Assembly (NCBI RefSeq): GCF_003026395.1
Contig: NZ_PYOO01000021.1
Coordinates: 1-50,998 of the forward strand
Reading direction: 5' to 3'
Origin: Photobacterium iliopiscarium
GTDB taxonomy: Bacteria; Pseudomonadota; Gammaproteobacteria; Enterobacterales; Vibrionaceae
Length of the DNA stretch: 50,998 nt
Both the position numbers and the translations under genes were made by a program. The notes under the pieces are model-generated. The model saw nothing but the letters and a program-made list of their open reading frames with translations. It ran no database searches and was not told the origin of the DNA. This document shows, piece after piece, positions 30,784 through 41,037 of the stretch; position 1 is the first letter of the stretch, and each line of letters begins with the position of its first letter.

Positions 30784-30826
30784 CAGCTTCCCTTGTCGGC
30801 TCGGTTATCCTGGGGAAGCAAGGAAC
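30784..30826 (-). promoter_or_regulatory. S6:S18-binding leader of rpsF (candidate)
   Basis: In the 5' leader, about 25-65 nt before rpsF, a 7-bp stem GCTTCCC/GGGAAGC (30819-30813 with 30792-30786) closes a loop containing ACCGAGCCGAC, with two CCG triplets. This agrees with the known S6:S18-responsive leader, in which a CCG in a bulged hairpin mimics the 16S rRNA site. Position before rpsF is as expected. The folding was judged by eye. Confidence 0.65.
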
Positions 30827-30857
30827 TAAAAAAAAGAACCGAGAATTTGGATGACGG

Positions 30858-30886
30858 ATAGTACAGAGAATGATCAATCTAGGCAA
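30858..30886 (-). promoter_or_regulatory. promoter of the rpsF operon
   Basis: Minus strand: -35 TTGCCT (30886-30881), 17-nt spacer, -10 TACTAT (30863-30858). The start would be near 30851, giving a leader of about 90 nt that contains the S6:S18 element. Confidence 0.65.
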
Positions 30887-31002
30887 GCTTATTTTATCGC
30901 CAACCGCTGTTTTTCAACGAAATGAACATTAACCTCAGCAGATAGTGTCTACCGCTCAGTGACAACCCGTCTCAATGCTCATTTTTCATACCAGACCATA
31001 AT

Positions 31003-31034
31003 AAAAAACCCACTCAGTAATCACTGAGTGGGTT
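31003..31034 (-). terminator. terminator after rlmB
   Basis: Perfect 12-bp stem AACCCACTCAGT with its complement (31007-31018 and 31023-31034), loop AATC, six T's on the minus strand. Confidence 0.95.
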
Positions 31035-31070
31035 TAAATAATTATGCAGTTATTTATGCTTAATCACGCA

Positions 31071-31805
31071 TTATCCGCGTTGACGTACCGCTTCAAATAA
31101 ACAAATACCTGTCGCAACAGACACGTTCAAACTTGAGACAGAACCCGCCATTGGGATTTTGATCAAATCATCACAGGTTTCACGCGTTAAGCGACGCATA
31201 CCTTCACCTTCAGCGCCCATAACAATCGCCAATGGCCCCGTTAGTTTACTGTGGTAAATATCATGAGTTGCTTCACCAGCAGTACCCACAATCCATACGC
31301 CTTTATCTTGTAACGCACGCATGGTACGAGCCAGATTGGTTACACGTACTAACGGCATAATTTCAGCCGCACCACATGCCACTTTACTTGCGGTCGCATT
31401 CAACTGTGCTGAGCGATCTTTTGGAACAATCACAGCCACAGCACCAGCGGCATCGGCATTACGTAAACACGCACCAAGGTTATGCGGATCAGTCACGCCA
31501 TCTAAAATCAACAATAATGGATTTTCTGTGGTTGCTAACAAATCATCAAGGTTGTTTTCATTGTATTGCTTGCCTGGACGCACACGCGCAATAATACCCT
31601 GATGAGAAGCACCATCAACTTTGTCATCTAATGCTTTACGGCCCGCTTCTTGAATCGTGATGCCTAAGTCTTTCAACTCAGTAATTAGCGGCAGCAAACG
31701 ATCATCTTCACGCCCTTTCAGTACGAATACTTCAATAAAGCGCACCGGATCAGATGCGAGTACAGCTTTAACGGCATGGATGCCAAAAATCATATCATTA
31801 CTCAT
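31071..31805 (-). CDS. rlmB: 23S rRNA (guanosine-2251-2'-O)-methyltransferase RlmB
   Basis: SpoU/TrmH-type knotted methyltransferase, 244 residues, acting on the peptidyl-transferase P loop of 23S rRNA. The N-terminal L30e-like domain opens with [12 protein letters not shown]; the three SPOUT motifs are present: [21 protein letters not shown] (about 98-118), [10 protein letters not shown] (about 193-202) and [22 protein letters not shown]. It starts 3 nt after the rnr stop; rnr-rlmB is a conserved pair. Confidence 0.96.
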   Translation of the reverse strand: MSNDMIFGIHAVKAVLASDPVRFIEVFVLKGREDDRLLPLITELKDLGITIQEAGRKALDDKVDGASHQGIIARVRPGKQYNENNLDDLLATTENPLLLILDGVTDPHNLGACLRNADAAGAVAVIVPKDRSAQLNATASKVACGAAEIMPLVRVTNLARTMRALQDKGVWIVGTAGEATHDIYHSKLTGPLAIVMGAEGEGMRRLTRETCDDLIKIPMAGSVSSLNVSVATGICLFEAVRQRG

Positions 31806-31808
31806 GGA

Positions 31809-34370
31809 TTAACTCTTCTTTGCTGCGCGTTCTGATTTACCCGCACGTTGCTTTTTCTTCTTGCGAACTTTGGGTTTCTTTTTAGGATCAGTCAGCGGCT
31901 TTTCATCCGTTAACTTACGTGGTTTTTTATTTCTTGGCTTTTTCTTTTTAGCGTCAGCTTCTGGAACTGCGTCTTCTTTTAACTTCTTACGTACAGAAGA
32001 ACGCTCACGTTTACTTTTATTACGTGATTCAACCTTCGCTTCACCGTCTTCAACTTTAAACACAGGCATGCCTTGACGTTTTAAGCCATCAGCTTTACGC
32101 ATGCGTTGTTTTTTCTCACGACCTTTAGCCGTTTTACCTGCACCGCGTTGTTTACGCTCTGCGCCAACGATATCAAAATCTAATTGACGATCATTTAAGT
32201 TAATAGCCGCGACTTTAACGTGAACGGTATCGCCTAAACGATAAATAACACCAGAACTCTCACCCACCAAGCGTTGACCCACAGGATCAAATTGGTAGTA
32301 ATCATTGGCAAGGTTTGAAATATGCACTAAGCCGTCAATGTTAAGCTCATTGAGACGCACAAAGAAACCAAAGCCAGTAACATTCGCAATTACACCTTCA
32401 AACTCATCGCCAAGGTGATCTTGCATGTACTCACATTTAAGCCAATCAGACACATCACGAGTTGCATCATCAGCACGACGCTCAGTGGTTGAACACTGCT
32501 CGCCAATAGCATCAATTTCTTCAAATGAATAATGATGACCGCCAGTTAATGTATCGTTTTTCGTGTTACCTGCTTGCTTAGCAATTAAAAATTTAATGGC
32601 GCGGTGCAAGGTTAAATCAGGGTAACGACGGATTGGCGAGGTAAAGTGAGCATACTGGCTCAGTGCTAAACCAAAGTGACCGATATTATCCGCTTGATAG
32701 ATCGCTTGTTTCATAGAGCGTAATAGCATGGTTTGAATTAATTCACGATCGTTACGATCTTGAATTAAATTCGCTAACGCTGCGTAATCTTTTGGACTTG
32801 GCTCTAAACCGCCACCCAACTCTAGACTTAGCTCGCCCAAGAAATCACGGAAACCTTGTAAACGTTCTTCACCAGGGGTGTCGTGAACACGGTATAGCGC
32901 TGGCTCTTTGGCACTTTCAACAAATTGTGCTGAAGCGATATTGGCTAAAATCATACATTCTTCGATGATTTTATGCGCTTCATTACGTACTAACGGTACG
33001 ATGTTCTCGATCTTACGATCAGCATTGAAAACAAACTTAGTTTCAATGGTTTCAAATTCAATTGCACCACGCGCTTCACGAGCAACTTTCAGCGCTTTAA
33101 ACATGCTGTAAAGTTCTTCAAGATGCGGCACTAATGGCTGATAACGTTGACGAAGTTCTTCATCACCATCAAGCATGTTACTTACTTTAGTGTAAGTTAA
33201 CCGCGCATGTGAGTTCATCACCGCTTCATAATGCTTATAACCTGTAAGCTTACCGCTCTCAGAAACGGTCATCTCACACACCATACACAAGCGATCGACT
33301 TGTGGGTTAAGTGAACATAAACCATTTGAAAGCACTTCTGGCAGCATTGGAATAACTTGAGCTGGGAAGTAAACCGAGTTACCACGTTTTAGGGCTTCGT
33401 TATCCAATGCTGATTTAGAACGCACGTAATAACTTACATCGGCAATTGCCACCCATAAACGCCAGCCACCATCAGGATTACGCTGACAGTGCACAGCATC
33501 ATCAAAGTCACGAGCATCTTCACCATCAATGGTTACCAATGGCAATTGACGTAAATCAACACGACCCAATTTAGCGTCTTCTGGCACTTCTTCAGTAAGA
33601 TGCTTTATTTGATTGTCGACTTCTGATGGCCACACATGAGGAATATCATGGGTGCGCAAAGCGATTTCAATTTCCATACCCGGTGCCATATTCTCACCCA
33701 GTACTTCAACCACACGACCCACCGCATTATGCTGACGTGTTGCACGTTGATTGATCTCAACCACAACCACATTACCCATACGGGCACCTTGACGGACGTC
33801 TTGTGGAATAATGATATCTTGTGCAATACGAGAATCATCTGGTACCACGTAACCCATTCCATCTTCAAGGAAGAAACGGCCCACAATTTGATTCGGTGAT
33901 TCAGTTAACACACGCACAACACGGCCTTCACGACGGCCGCGTTTATCTTCGCCATCAGCTTGCGCTAAAATGTAATCACCGTGGATCACACTCCGCATTT
34001 GATGGGCAGGTAACAATAAATCAGTTTCTTTAGTGTAAGTACCTTCAGGGCGTAAGAAGCCAAAACCATCACGGTGGCCAATAACGTAACCTTTAATTAA
34101 ATCTAAACGCTCAGGCAATGCGTAACATTGGCGACGAGTAAAAATTAATTGACCATCACGTTCCATCGCACGTAAGCGACGACGCAAACCTTCATATTGA
34201 TCATCACCTTTTAGCTCTAACGCAGCAAATAACTGGTCGCGACTAACGGGTGTACTAAAACCTCGAATTACTTCTAATAGTAGTTCACGGCTTGGAATAG
34301 GATTTTCGTAATTAGATGCTTCGCGTTCGCGAAAAGGATCAACCGGTAAATCGGTAGTACCTTTAGACAT
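31809..34370 (-). CDS. rnr: ribonuclease R
   Basis: A 3'-5' exoribonuclease that degrades structured RNA, 853 residues. Order: N-terminal helix-turn-helix and cold-shock domains (about 25-240), RNB catalytic domain (about 255-580) with [14 protein letters not shown] carrying the catalytic Asp residues, then an S1 domain ([18 protein letters not shown], about 640-720), and a Lys/Arg-rich tail of more than 100 residues. The start at 34370 has AGGA seven bases upstream; eight further residues upstream lack this. The gene follows nsrR on the same strand by 135 nt, the usual nsrR-rnr-rlmB order. Confidence 0.96.
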   Translation of the reverse strand: MSKGTTDLPVDPFREREASNYENPIPSRELLLEVIRGFSTPVSRDQLFAALELKGDDQYEGLRRRLRAMERDGQLIFTRRQCYALPERLDLIKGYVIGHRDGFGFLRPEGTYTKETDLLLPAHQMRSVIHGDYILAQADGEDKRGRREGRVVRVLTESPNQIVGRFFLEDGMGYVVPDDSRIAQDIIIPQDVRQGARMGNVVVVEINQRATRQHNAVGRVVEVLGENMAPGMEIEIALRTHDIPHVWPSEVDNQIKHLTEEVPEDAKLGRVDLRQLPLVTIDGEDARDFDDAVHCQRNPDGGWRLWVAIADVSYYVRSKSALDNEALKRGNSVYFPAQVIPMLPEVLSNGLCSLNPQVDRLCMVCEMTVSESGKLTGYKHYEAVMNSHARLTYTKVSNMLDGDEELRQRYQPLVPHLEELYSMFKALKVAREARGAIEFETIETKFVFNADRKIENIVPLVRNEAHKIIEECMILANIASAQFVESAKEPALYRVHDTPGEERLQGFRDFLGELSLELGGGLEPSPKDYAALANLIQDRNDRELIQTMLLRSMKQAIYQADNIGHFGLALSQYAHFTSPIRRYPDLTLHRAIKFLIAKQAGNTKNDTLTGGHHYSFEEIDAIGEQCSTTERRADDATRDVSDWLKCEYMQDHLGDEFEGVIANVTGFGFFVRLNELNIDGLVHISNLANDYYQFDPVGQRLVGESSGVIYRLGDTVHVKVAAINLNDRQLDFDIVGAERKQRGAGKTAKGREKKQRMRKADGLKRQGMPVFKVEDGEAKVESRNKSKRERSSVRKKLKEDAVPEADAKKKKPRNKKPRKLTDEKPLTDPKKKPKVRKKKKQRAGKSERAAKKS

Positions 34371-34505
34371 AAACAGTTCCTGTTGGCCAACCATATATTA
34401 AGTATACTCAGCTCTTAGGTGAACAGATGGGAACAGGCAATAAATACCTATTCCACTTAAATAATAGGGAGTAGTGTGATGCTAGATCATTATCTTTGAA
34501 TGATC

Positions 34506-34946
34506 TTAGTGTTCTGCAGGCAACCCTAATAAGACACGCAATGGTGGATTATTATCTACCAAAGTCAATAAGGTGTACTTATCTAGCTCATTTAAAAAAG
34601 CATTACGCGCATCAGCAAGGATCCCCTTTAGCTGACATGCAGGAGTAATATTACAAAAATCAGGCGCACAATTAATGATTTGTAACGGTTCAATCGCCCT
34701 TACTACATGCCCTAATACAATATTTCCCGCAGGCATTCCTAACCGAATACCACCATTTTTTCCGCGTATGGTTTCTACATAACCTAATTGGCCTAATTTA
34801 TTAATAATTTTGACCATGTGGTTGCGCGACACGCCATAAGTGTCGGTTACTTTTGTGATACTTGTTAACTCGCCTTCAGGTAAGCTAGCAAGATATATCA
34901 AGGCTCGTAGGCCATAATCGGTAAAACTGGTTAACTGCACATTCAC
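34506..34946 (-). CDS. nsrR: nitric oxide-sensing transcriptional repressor NsrR
   Basis: A 146-residue Rrf2-family regulator. The winged helix opens with [60 protein letters not shown] follows. Three cysteines (Cys93, Cys98, Cys104) in [14 protein letters not shown] bind the NO-sensitive [Fe-S] cluster, as in NsrR rather than IscR. The divergent neighbour is hmp, its best-known target, with two NsrR-like boxes between them. The ATG has GGAGGAG just upstream. Confidence 0.95.
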   Translation of the reverse strand: MNVQLTSFTDYGLRALIYLASLPEGELTSITKVTDTYGVSRNHMVKIINKLGQLGYVETIRGKNGGIRLGMPAGNIVLGHVVRAIEPLQIINCAPDFCNITPACQLKGILADARNAFLNELDKYTLLTLVDNNPPLRVLLGLPAEH

Positions 34947-34974
34947 TCCTCCTGTTGCTATTTTAATCTTGTTC

Positions 34975-35003
34975 TTGACTAAAAGATACAGATCAGATAC
35001 AAC
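34975..35003 (+). promoter_or_regulatory. hmp promoter
   Basis: -35 TTGACT (34975-34980), 17-nt spacer, -10 TACAAC (34998-35003). The predicted start is near 35010, about 37 nt before the ATG. Both NsrR-like boxes overlap or abut the -10 and the start. Confidence 0.6.
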
Positions 35004-35005
35004 TT
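34983..35005. promoter_or_regulatory. NsrR-like operator, upstream
   Basis: AAGATACAGAT-C-AGATACAACTT: an 11-1-11 inverted repeat. Compared with the E. coli consensus (AAGATGYATTT-N-AAATRCATCTT, from memory), the left half agrees at 8 of 11 and the right at 9 of 11 positions. It overlaps the hmp spacer and -10. Confidence 0.5.
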
Positions 35006-35007
35006 AT

Positions 35008-35030
35008 AACATACATTATAAATACAACTT
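35008..35030. promoter_or_regulatory. NsrR-like operator, downstream
   Basis: On the minus strand AAGTTGTATTT-A-TAATGTATGTT: agrees with the same consensus at 10 of 11 positions in one half and 8 of 11 in the other. It lies over the predicted hmp start and is 25 bp centre to centre from the upstream box. Confidence 0.65.
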
Positions 35031-35046
35031 ACAAATAGAGAAAGTC

Positions 35047-36249
35047 ATGCTCACTCAAAAAACCATTGATATCGTAAAAGCGACCGCACCTGTGATTGCC
35101 GCAGCAGGCCCTGTCGTCACTCAACATTTTTATCAACGAATGTTTCAACATAACCCTGAACTTAAAGATGTTTTTAATATGAGCCATCAACAAGGCCCAG
35201 ATAAAAACACTCCATCAAGCCAACAGCAAGCATTATTTAACGCTATCTGTGCTTACGCTAATAATATTGATAACTTAGCAGTACTATTACCTGCCGTCGA
35301 AAAAATTGCTCAAAAACACACCAGTTTTTTAATTACGGCAGATCAATATCAGATCGTAGGCCATCACCTTTTAGCGACTATTGATGAATTATTAGCGCCA
35401 GGACAAGAGGTATTAGACGCGTGGGGAGAAGCTTACGGCATATTGGCGAATATCTTTATTAACCGTGAACAAGAAATCTACCAAGAAAGTGATGATAAAA
35501 TTGGCGGTTGGCGTGGCACACGTGAATTTATGGTAACAAGTAAGCAGCCTAACAGTGAATTAATCACCAGCTTTACTTTTACACCAACAGATGGCGGTCA
35601 AGTAGCGACCTACAAACCTGGCCAGTACTTAGGTATTTATATTAATGCCGATGAACTCGCGAACCAAGAAATCCGCCAATACAGTTTATCGTCAGCGCCT
35701 AATAACAATCATTATCGTATTTCTGTAAAACGCGAAACCCAAGGTACGGTATCAAACTACCTTCACGATAAAATTAATGTTGGCGATAAGATCAAACTGG
35801 TAGCTCCTGCTGGTGATTTTTTCTTGGATGTTAATCCACAAACCCCCGTAACGTTAATTTCAGCGGGTGTAGGTTTAACGCCAATGCTCGCCATGCTTGA
35901 AACACTGACCCAACATCAAGCGCCAGTGAATTGGTTACACGCAACAGAAAATGGTCAGCAACACGCTTATAAAGATCATGTAAAAACACTGGCAAATCAA
36001 CATTCGCACATTTCAGCATTAACATGGTACAACGCGCCAACGAGTGGCGATCGTCAAGCAGAAGATTATGATTACCAAGGCTTGATCGAGCTTGATAAAA
36101 TTGCTACTCAAATTTCAGATCCTGAAATGCATTTTTATTGCTGTGGTCCAGTTGGCTTTATGCAATTTATCGCTAAACAGTTAATTGAACTGGGTGTAAC
36201 TAGCGATCGCATTCACTATGAATGTTTTGGGCCGCATAAAGTACTGTAA
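35047..36249 (+). CDS. hmp: nitric oxide dioxygenase (flavohemoglobin) Hmp
   Basis: Converts NO and O2 to nitrate with NAD(P)H. The N-terminal globin domain (about 1-140) has [20 protein letters not shown] and proximal-His region [11 protein letters not shown]. Then come the FAD domain ([24 protein letters not shown]) and the NAD domain with [15 protein letters not shown] and [15 protein letters not shown]. 400 aa. The frame is open further upstream to 34969, but the ATG at 35047 is the family start and lies after the promoter and operators. Divergent from nsrR. Confidence 0.97.
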   Translation: MLTQKTIDIVKATAPVIAAAGPVVTQHFYQRMFQHNPELKDVFNMSHQQGPDKNTPSSQQQALFNAICAYANNIDNLAVLLPAVEKIAQKHTSFLITADQYQIVGHHLLATIDELLAPGQEVLDAWGEAYGILANIFINREQEIYQESDDKIGGWRGTREFMVTSKQPNSELITSFTFTPTDGGQVATYKPGQYLGIYINADELANQEIRQYSLSSAPNNNHYRISVKRETQGTVSNYLHDKINVGDKIKLVAPAGDFFLDVNPQTPVTLISAGVGLTPMLAMLETLTQHQAPVNWLHATENGQQHAYKDHVKTLANQHSHISALTWYNAPTSGDRQAEDYDYQGLIELDKIATQISDPEMHFYCCGPVGFMQFIAKQLIELGVTSDRIHYECFGPHKVL

Positions 36250-36287
36250 TATTTTTAATTATCGTCCGCATAATTACAGCGCCTCAA

Positions 36288-36320
36288 TTAAAAACAGCAC
36301 CTAATAAGGTGCTGTTTTTA
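36288..36320. terminator. bidirectional terminator between hmp and motX
   Basis: 12-bp stem AAAAACAGCACC with its complement (36290-36301 and 36308-36319), 6-nt loop, T-runs on both strands. Confidence 0.93.
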
Positions 36321-36339
36321 TTGAAATCTATACCCATGA

Positions 36340-36963
36340 CTACCAAAAAGATGAACGTCGTTTAGCGCGCGCAATAATATTAGCCGGCATCTTTTGTTCT
36401 AGTTGGTGCCGTAATCGGCGTAATTGTTGATGCTGATATTTATCGGTGGTCACAGTTTGATATAGCCATCGGTACGCATCTTCAAAATCTAACGGACTGC
36501 CATTATCAGCAATCAGTAATTGGGCTAATTGAATCCGGGCACGAATATTTCCAAGTGCAGCAGCTTCACGTAAATAAGGAATAGCGCGCTGTTTATCTTG
36601 CTGCAAAATAACACCTTGAGCGTAATAACGCCCTAATTGTTCTAACGCAACAGGTACGCCTTGTTGAGCAGCTGCACGCATATAATACACGCCTTGTTCA
36701 ACATCTTTTGGCACACACACGCCCCACGCTAACATATCGCCGTAAAGAAATTGATAGGTCGGTGATTCTGTTTGTTGAGCGCGAGCTTGAATATCTTGTA
36801 CTAATTGACAGTCATCTGCTTTTACTTGGCGTAAATGCTGGTTGGTCGTAAACCACACGCTAAGCTGATCCTCAGTGTAAATAGGCACCGCATCACCAAC
36901 TACAGCAATAGCATATGCAGGGGTTGCCAACCAAATAGCAGCGGTCATCAGTAAGCGCTTCAT
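36340..36963 (-). CDS. motX: sodium-type polar flagellar motor protein MotX
   Basis: A 207-residue exported protein with a signal peptide (about 1-20, LLMTAAIWLATPAYA) and Sel1-like repeats (LEQLGRYYAQGVILQQDKQRAIPYLREAAALGNIRARIQLAQLL). MotX with MotY forms the T ring that holds PomA/PomB around the polar motor of vibrios. The N-terminal VGDAVPIYTEDQLSVW and VKADDCQLVQDIQAR agree with MotX as I recall it, and location next to purA matches Vibrio. A perfectly spaced sigma-28 promoter upstream supports a flagellar function over a generic Sel1 protein. Terminators isolate it on both sides. Confidence 0.9.
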   Translation of the reverse strand: MKRLLMTAAIWLATPAYAIAVVGDAVPIYTEDQLSVWFTTNQHLRQVKADDCQLVQDIQARAQQTESPTYQFLYGDMLAWGVCVPKDVEQGVYYMRAAAQQGVPVALEQLGRYYAQGVILQQDKQRAIPYLREAAALGNIRARIQLAQLLIADNGSPLDFEDAYRWLYQTVTTDKYQHQQLRRLRHQLEQKMPANIIARAKRRSSFW

Positions 36964-36991
36964 TTACATTCCTCAAACATCGAATAGTTAT

Positions 36992-37018
36992 CTATCGGCA
37001 ATGTACAACGAAACTTTA
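36992..37018 (-). promoter_or_regulatory. sigma-28 (FliA) promoter of motX
   Basis: Minus strand TAAA (37018-37015), exactly 15 nt, GCCGATAG (36999-36992). The flagellar consensus is TAAA-N15-GCCGATAA, so 11 of 12 positions agree. It lies 29 nt before the motX ATG, downstream of the purA terminator. Confidence 0.88.
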
Positions 37019-37057
37019 ATCATGACAGATGGCAGTCTAACCGTAATATTGAGCTAT

Positions 37058-37087
37058 AAAAAAACCAGCTCGAAAGCTGGTTTTTTT
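37058..37087 (-). terminator. terminator after purA
   Basis: 13-bp stem AAAAAAACCAGCT with its complement (37058-37070 and 37075-37087), loop CGAA; T-run on the minus strand. Confidence 0.95.
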
Positions 37088-37109
37088 CACTTAGAACAAC
37101 CGCGAGTGA

Positions 37110-38432
<1,323 letters not shown>

Positions 38433-38546
38433 TCATCTATCGTAGTTAAAAAAGGATTCTAGCACCTTAACCGCCCGCTTGCAGTCATTTTTGGCTTAAT
38501 ACATTTCATATTTGATGCGTTTCATCTGTTTTTTATGGCTGTTTTT

Positions 38547-38738
38547 CTACATTCTCAAATACATCATATACGCAATAACACTGCCAGCCACGACCAAACA
38601 TCCACCAATACGACGTAGCGTATTATCATCTTGTTGACTTAATTGGCTAACCATATTTCGCCACCCTTGTGGCGCGAATAATGGTCCTAACCCTTCAACA
38701 ATTAACACTAAACCAATGGCTAACAAAATGGTATTCAT
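38547..38738 (-). CDS. yjeT: DUF2065 small inner-membrane protein YjeT
   Basis: About 63 residues with two hydrophobic helices (TILLAIGLVLIVEGLGPLF and LVVAGSVIAYMMYL), flanking a polar stretch with NTLRRIGG. This matches E. coli YjeT (DUF2065), which lies between hflC and purA. Function unknown. The start is ambiguous: ATG 38738 aligns best with E. coli, ATG 38741 has GGA eight bases upstream, and ATG 38750 sits almost on the upstream terminator's T-run. Its leader contains that terminator, so its expression may depend on read-through. Confidence 0.85.
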   Translation of the reverse strand: MNTILLAIGLVLIVEGLGPLFAPQGWRNMVSQLSQQDDNTLRRIGGCLVVAGSVIAYMMYLRM

Positions 38739-38752
38739 CATATATTTCATCC

Positions 38753-38784
38753 AAAAAAAAAGACAAGGCCGAAGCCTTGTCTTT
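38753..38784 (-). terminator. terminator after hflC, within the yjeT leader
   Basis: 9-bp stem AGACAAGGC with its complement (38761-38769 and 38774-38782), loop CGAA, followed on the minus strand by nine T's ending at 38753. Only 14 nt separate this from the yjeT start at 38738. Confidence 0.93.
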
Positions 38785-38816
38785 ATTATAACGATAGCGC
38801 TATTAGTAAAGCGAAT

Positions 38817-39818
38817 TTACTTTGCTGGTAACTCTGAATGGTTCATGTATTTAAAGAACTCATTATTCGGATCAACAACAAGAATGTCATTTTTCGAACT
38901 AAAGCTATTTTCATACGCCTTCAAAGAACGCCAGAAACTGTAAAACTCAGGATCTTGATTGTACGCTTTCGCATAAATCTCAGCCGCTTTCGCATCTGCA
39001 TCACCACGTACAACTTGTGCTTTACGCTTTGCGTCAGCCAAAACTGTTGCCACTTCAAGTTCTGAACGAGCACGAAGCTCTTCAGCACGTTGACGGCCTT
39101 GAGAACGGTAGCTACGCGCCACTGACTCACGTTCAGCACGCATACGACGGTAGATAGACTCGCTGATTTCATCAGGCAAGTTGATTTTCTTAATACGGAA
39201 ATCAACTACTTCAATACCTAAGTCTTTCGCACTTTCACGCGTTTCTTCAAGTACATCAGCCATGATTTGATCACGTTGGCCTTCAACTTTCTTCACAGGT
39301 ACAACATCTTCAATTACCGCTAGAGCAGCTTTCGCAGCCTTAGTTTGTGCAATATCAGATGGTGCAGCAGGCGCTGAAGTGCTGTCTTCTCCAGATACAA
39401 TTTGTTTGATTTCTTTCGCGCCAATTTCAGCACGTAAGCTATCAACAACTTTACGCTTTAACAATGATTCCGCTGTTGATGTGTTACCACCGCCAGTCGC
39501 TAAGTAATATTTGCCGTAATCTTTAATACGCCATTTAACATAGGTATCAATGATAACGTCTTTTTTCTCAGCCGTTAGGAAACGATCAGCTTGGTCGTCC
39601 ATCGTTTGAATACGCGCATCAAGATCATGCACACGGTCAAATACAGGGACTTTAAAGTGTAAACCTGGCTCGTAAATACGTGCAACTTCGGTATTGTTAT
39701 CTTTTAGAATACGACCGAAACGCACGACGATACCACGCTCGCCCTCTTTCACAACAAACATAGACATCAATAATAGTGCGATAAAAATCACAACTACTGG
39801 GATGATTAACTTACGCAT
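38817..39818 (-). CDS. hflC: FtsH protease regulator HflC
   Basis: 333-residue SPFH/prohibitin-family protein anchored by an N-terminal helix (LIIPVVVIFIALLLMSMFVV), mostly periplasmic; with HflK it encages FtsH and limits its proteolysis. EGERGIVVRFGRI and the coiled-coil C-terminal half (RAERESVARSYRSQGRQRAEELRARSE) are typical. A stretch of about 25 residues (SGEDSTSAPAAPSDIAQTKAAKAAL) is longer than in E. coli. It follows hflK by 2 nt. Confidence 0.96.
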   Translation of the reverse strand: MRKLIIPVVVIFIALLLMSMFVVKEGERGIVVRFGRILKDNNTEVARIYEPGLHFKVPVFDRVHDLDARIQTMDDQADRFLTAEKKDVIIDTYVKWRIKDYGKYYLATGGGNTSTAESLLKRKVVDSLRAEIGAKEIKQIVSGEDSTSAPAAPSDIAQTKAAKAALAVIEDVVPVKKVEGQRDQIMADVLEETRESAKDLGIEVVDFRIKKINLPDEISESIYRRMRAERESVARSYRSQGRQRAEELRARSELEVATVLADAKRKAQVVRGDADAKAAEIYAKAYNQDPEFYSFWRSLKAYENSFSSKNDILVVDPNNEFFKYMNHSELPAK

Positions 39819-39820
39819 AA

Positions 39821-40984
39821 TTAATATCTCCCTTGACGGCCAGTATCAGCACGTGGTGTTGGAGCAACTGGCGTTGGTGTTTCCACTTTTTCCAATTCAA
39901 TACCACTTAATCGGCCAGAATCCACTGGCTTTTTCGCTTGGTTATTTGATTGATCCATTAGCTTTTCAAGCGGTAAATACATTACGTTATTACCACCAGA
40001 CTTAGTATCAATTAACACCTTGCTGGTATTGCTGTATACACGTTCCATCGTATCAAGATACAAACGGTCACGGGTTACTTTCTTAGCCGCTTCATATTGT
40101 GGCAACAGCTTATCAAACTGTGCTACATCACCTAACGCACCATTAATAACACGCTCAGAATAACCTTCTGCTTCATTTTTCAGACGCTCAGCTCGACCGG
40201 TTGCTTTTGGCAAAATGTCATTACTGTAAGCTTCTGCTTCACGAACATAACGTTCTTCATCTTCACGTGCTGCAATAGCATCATCAAAGGCATCTTTTAC
40301 CGCTTCAGGTGGACGCGCACTCTGGAAGTTAACGTCCACAACACGGATACCCATGTTGTATTTTGCGATAATTTTATCAATTGCAGCTTGAGTATTCGCA
40401 CGAATAGTTTGACGACCGGTTGTTAACGCTTGATCCATAGTTGAATCACCGATAACCGCACGTAGTGCAGAATCAGTTGCTTGACGCAAACTATCATCAG
40501 CATTGGTAACACTAAATAAATATTTTTCAGCGTTATCAACACGGTATTGAACATCCATCTCAACTTTCAGCACGTTTTCGTCTTTGGTTAGCATTAAGCC
40601 AGAAGCTCGTAGCGAACGAATTGCTTGTACGTTAACAGGGATGACTTCATCAATAAAAGTCGGCTTCCAGTTCAAACCCGGCTTGACGATTTGATCAAAC
40701 TTACCGAAGCGCAGCACAACACCTTGTTCTGCTTCACTTACAGTATAAAAGCCTGAAAATCCCCACACCGCTACAGCTAAAACTGCAACAGCACCCAAAC
40801 CTACAGCGCTACCGCTGCCTGTTGGTCCTTTTTTACTACCAAACACACCACCAACCTTACGACTTAGTTTTGAGAAAACCTCATCCAGATCGGGTGGTCC
40901 TTGTTCACGTCCACCATGATTTTTATTACCCCAAGGGTCTTTATCATCACGGCCGCCGTTGTTACCAGGCTCATTCCACGCCAT
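39821..40984 (-). CDS. hflK: FtsH protease regulator HflK
   Basis: 387 residues: an N-terminal Gly/Asp-rich cytoplasmic region (NEPGNNGGRDDKDPWG), a transmembrane helix near 65-85 (AVGLGAVAVLAVAVWGFSGF), an SPFH domain (TVSEAEQGVVLRFGK...), and a C-terminal coiled coil ending in a Pro-rich tail. Partner of HflC in the membrane complex with FtsH. It follows hflX by 53 nt. Confidence 0.96.
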   Translation of the reverse strand: MAWNEPGNNGGRDDKDPWGNKNHGGREQGPPDLDEVFSKLSRKVGGVFGSKKGPTGSGSAVGLGAVAVLAVAVWGFSGFYTVSEAEQGVVLRFGKFDQIVKPGLNWKPTFIDEVIPVNVQAIRSLRASGLMLTKDENVLKVEMDVQYRVDNAEKYLFSVTNADDSLRQATDSALRAVIGDSTMDQALTTGRQTIRANTQAAIDKIIAKYNMGIRVVDVNFQSARPPEAVKDAFDDAIAAREDEERYVREAEAYSNDILPKATGRAERLKNEAEGYSERVINGALGDVAQFDKLLPQYEAAKKVTRDRLYLDTMERVYSNTSKVLIDTKSGGNNVMYLPLEKLMDQSNNQAKKPVDSGRLSGIELEKVETPTPVAPTPRADTGRQGRY

Positions 40985-41037
40985 TATAGAACTCCATCAA
41001 TGTGATATGACGACAGTTTTTATTACTCAGCAATCCA

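Noticed and set aside
36340..36963. Generic Sel1-repeat protein of unknown role
   Set aside because: The sigma-28 promoter, purA neighbour and MotX-type N-terminus make MotX the better call.
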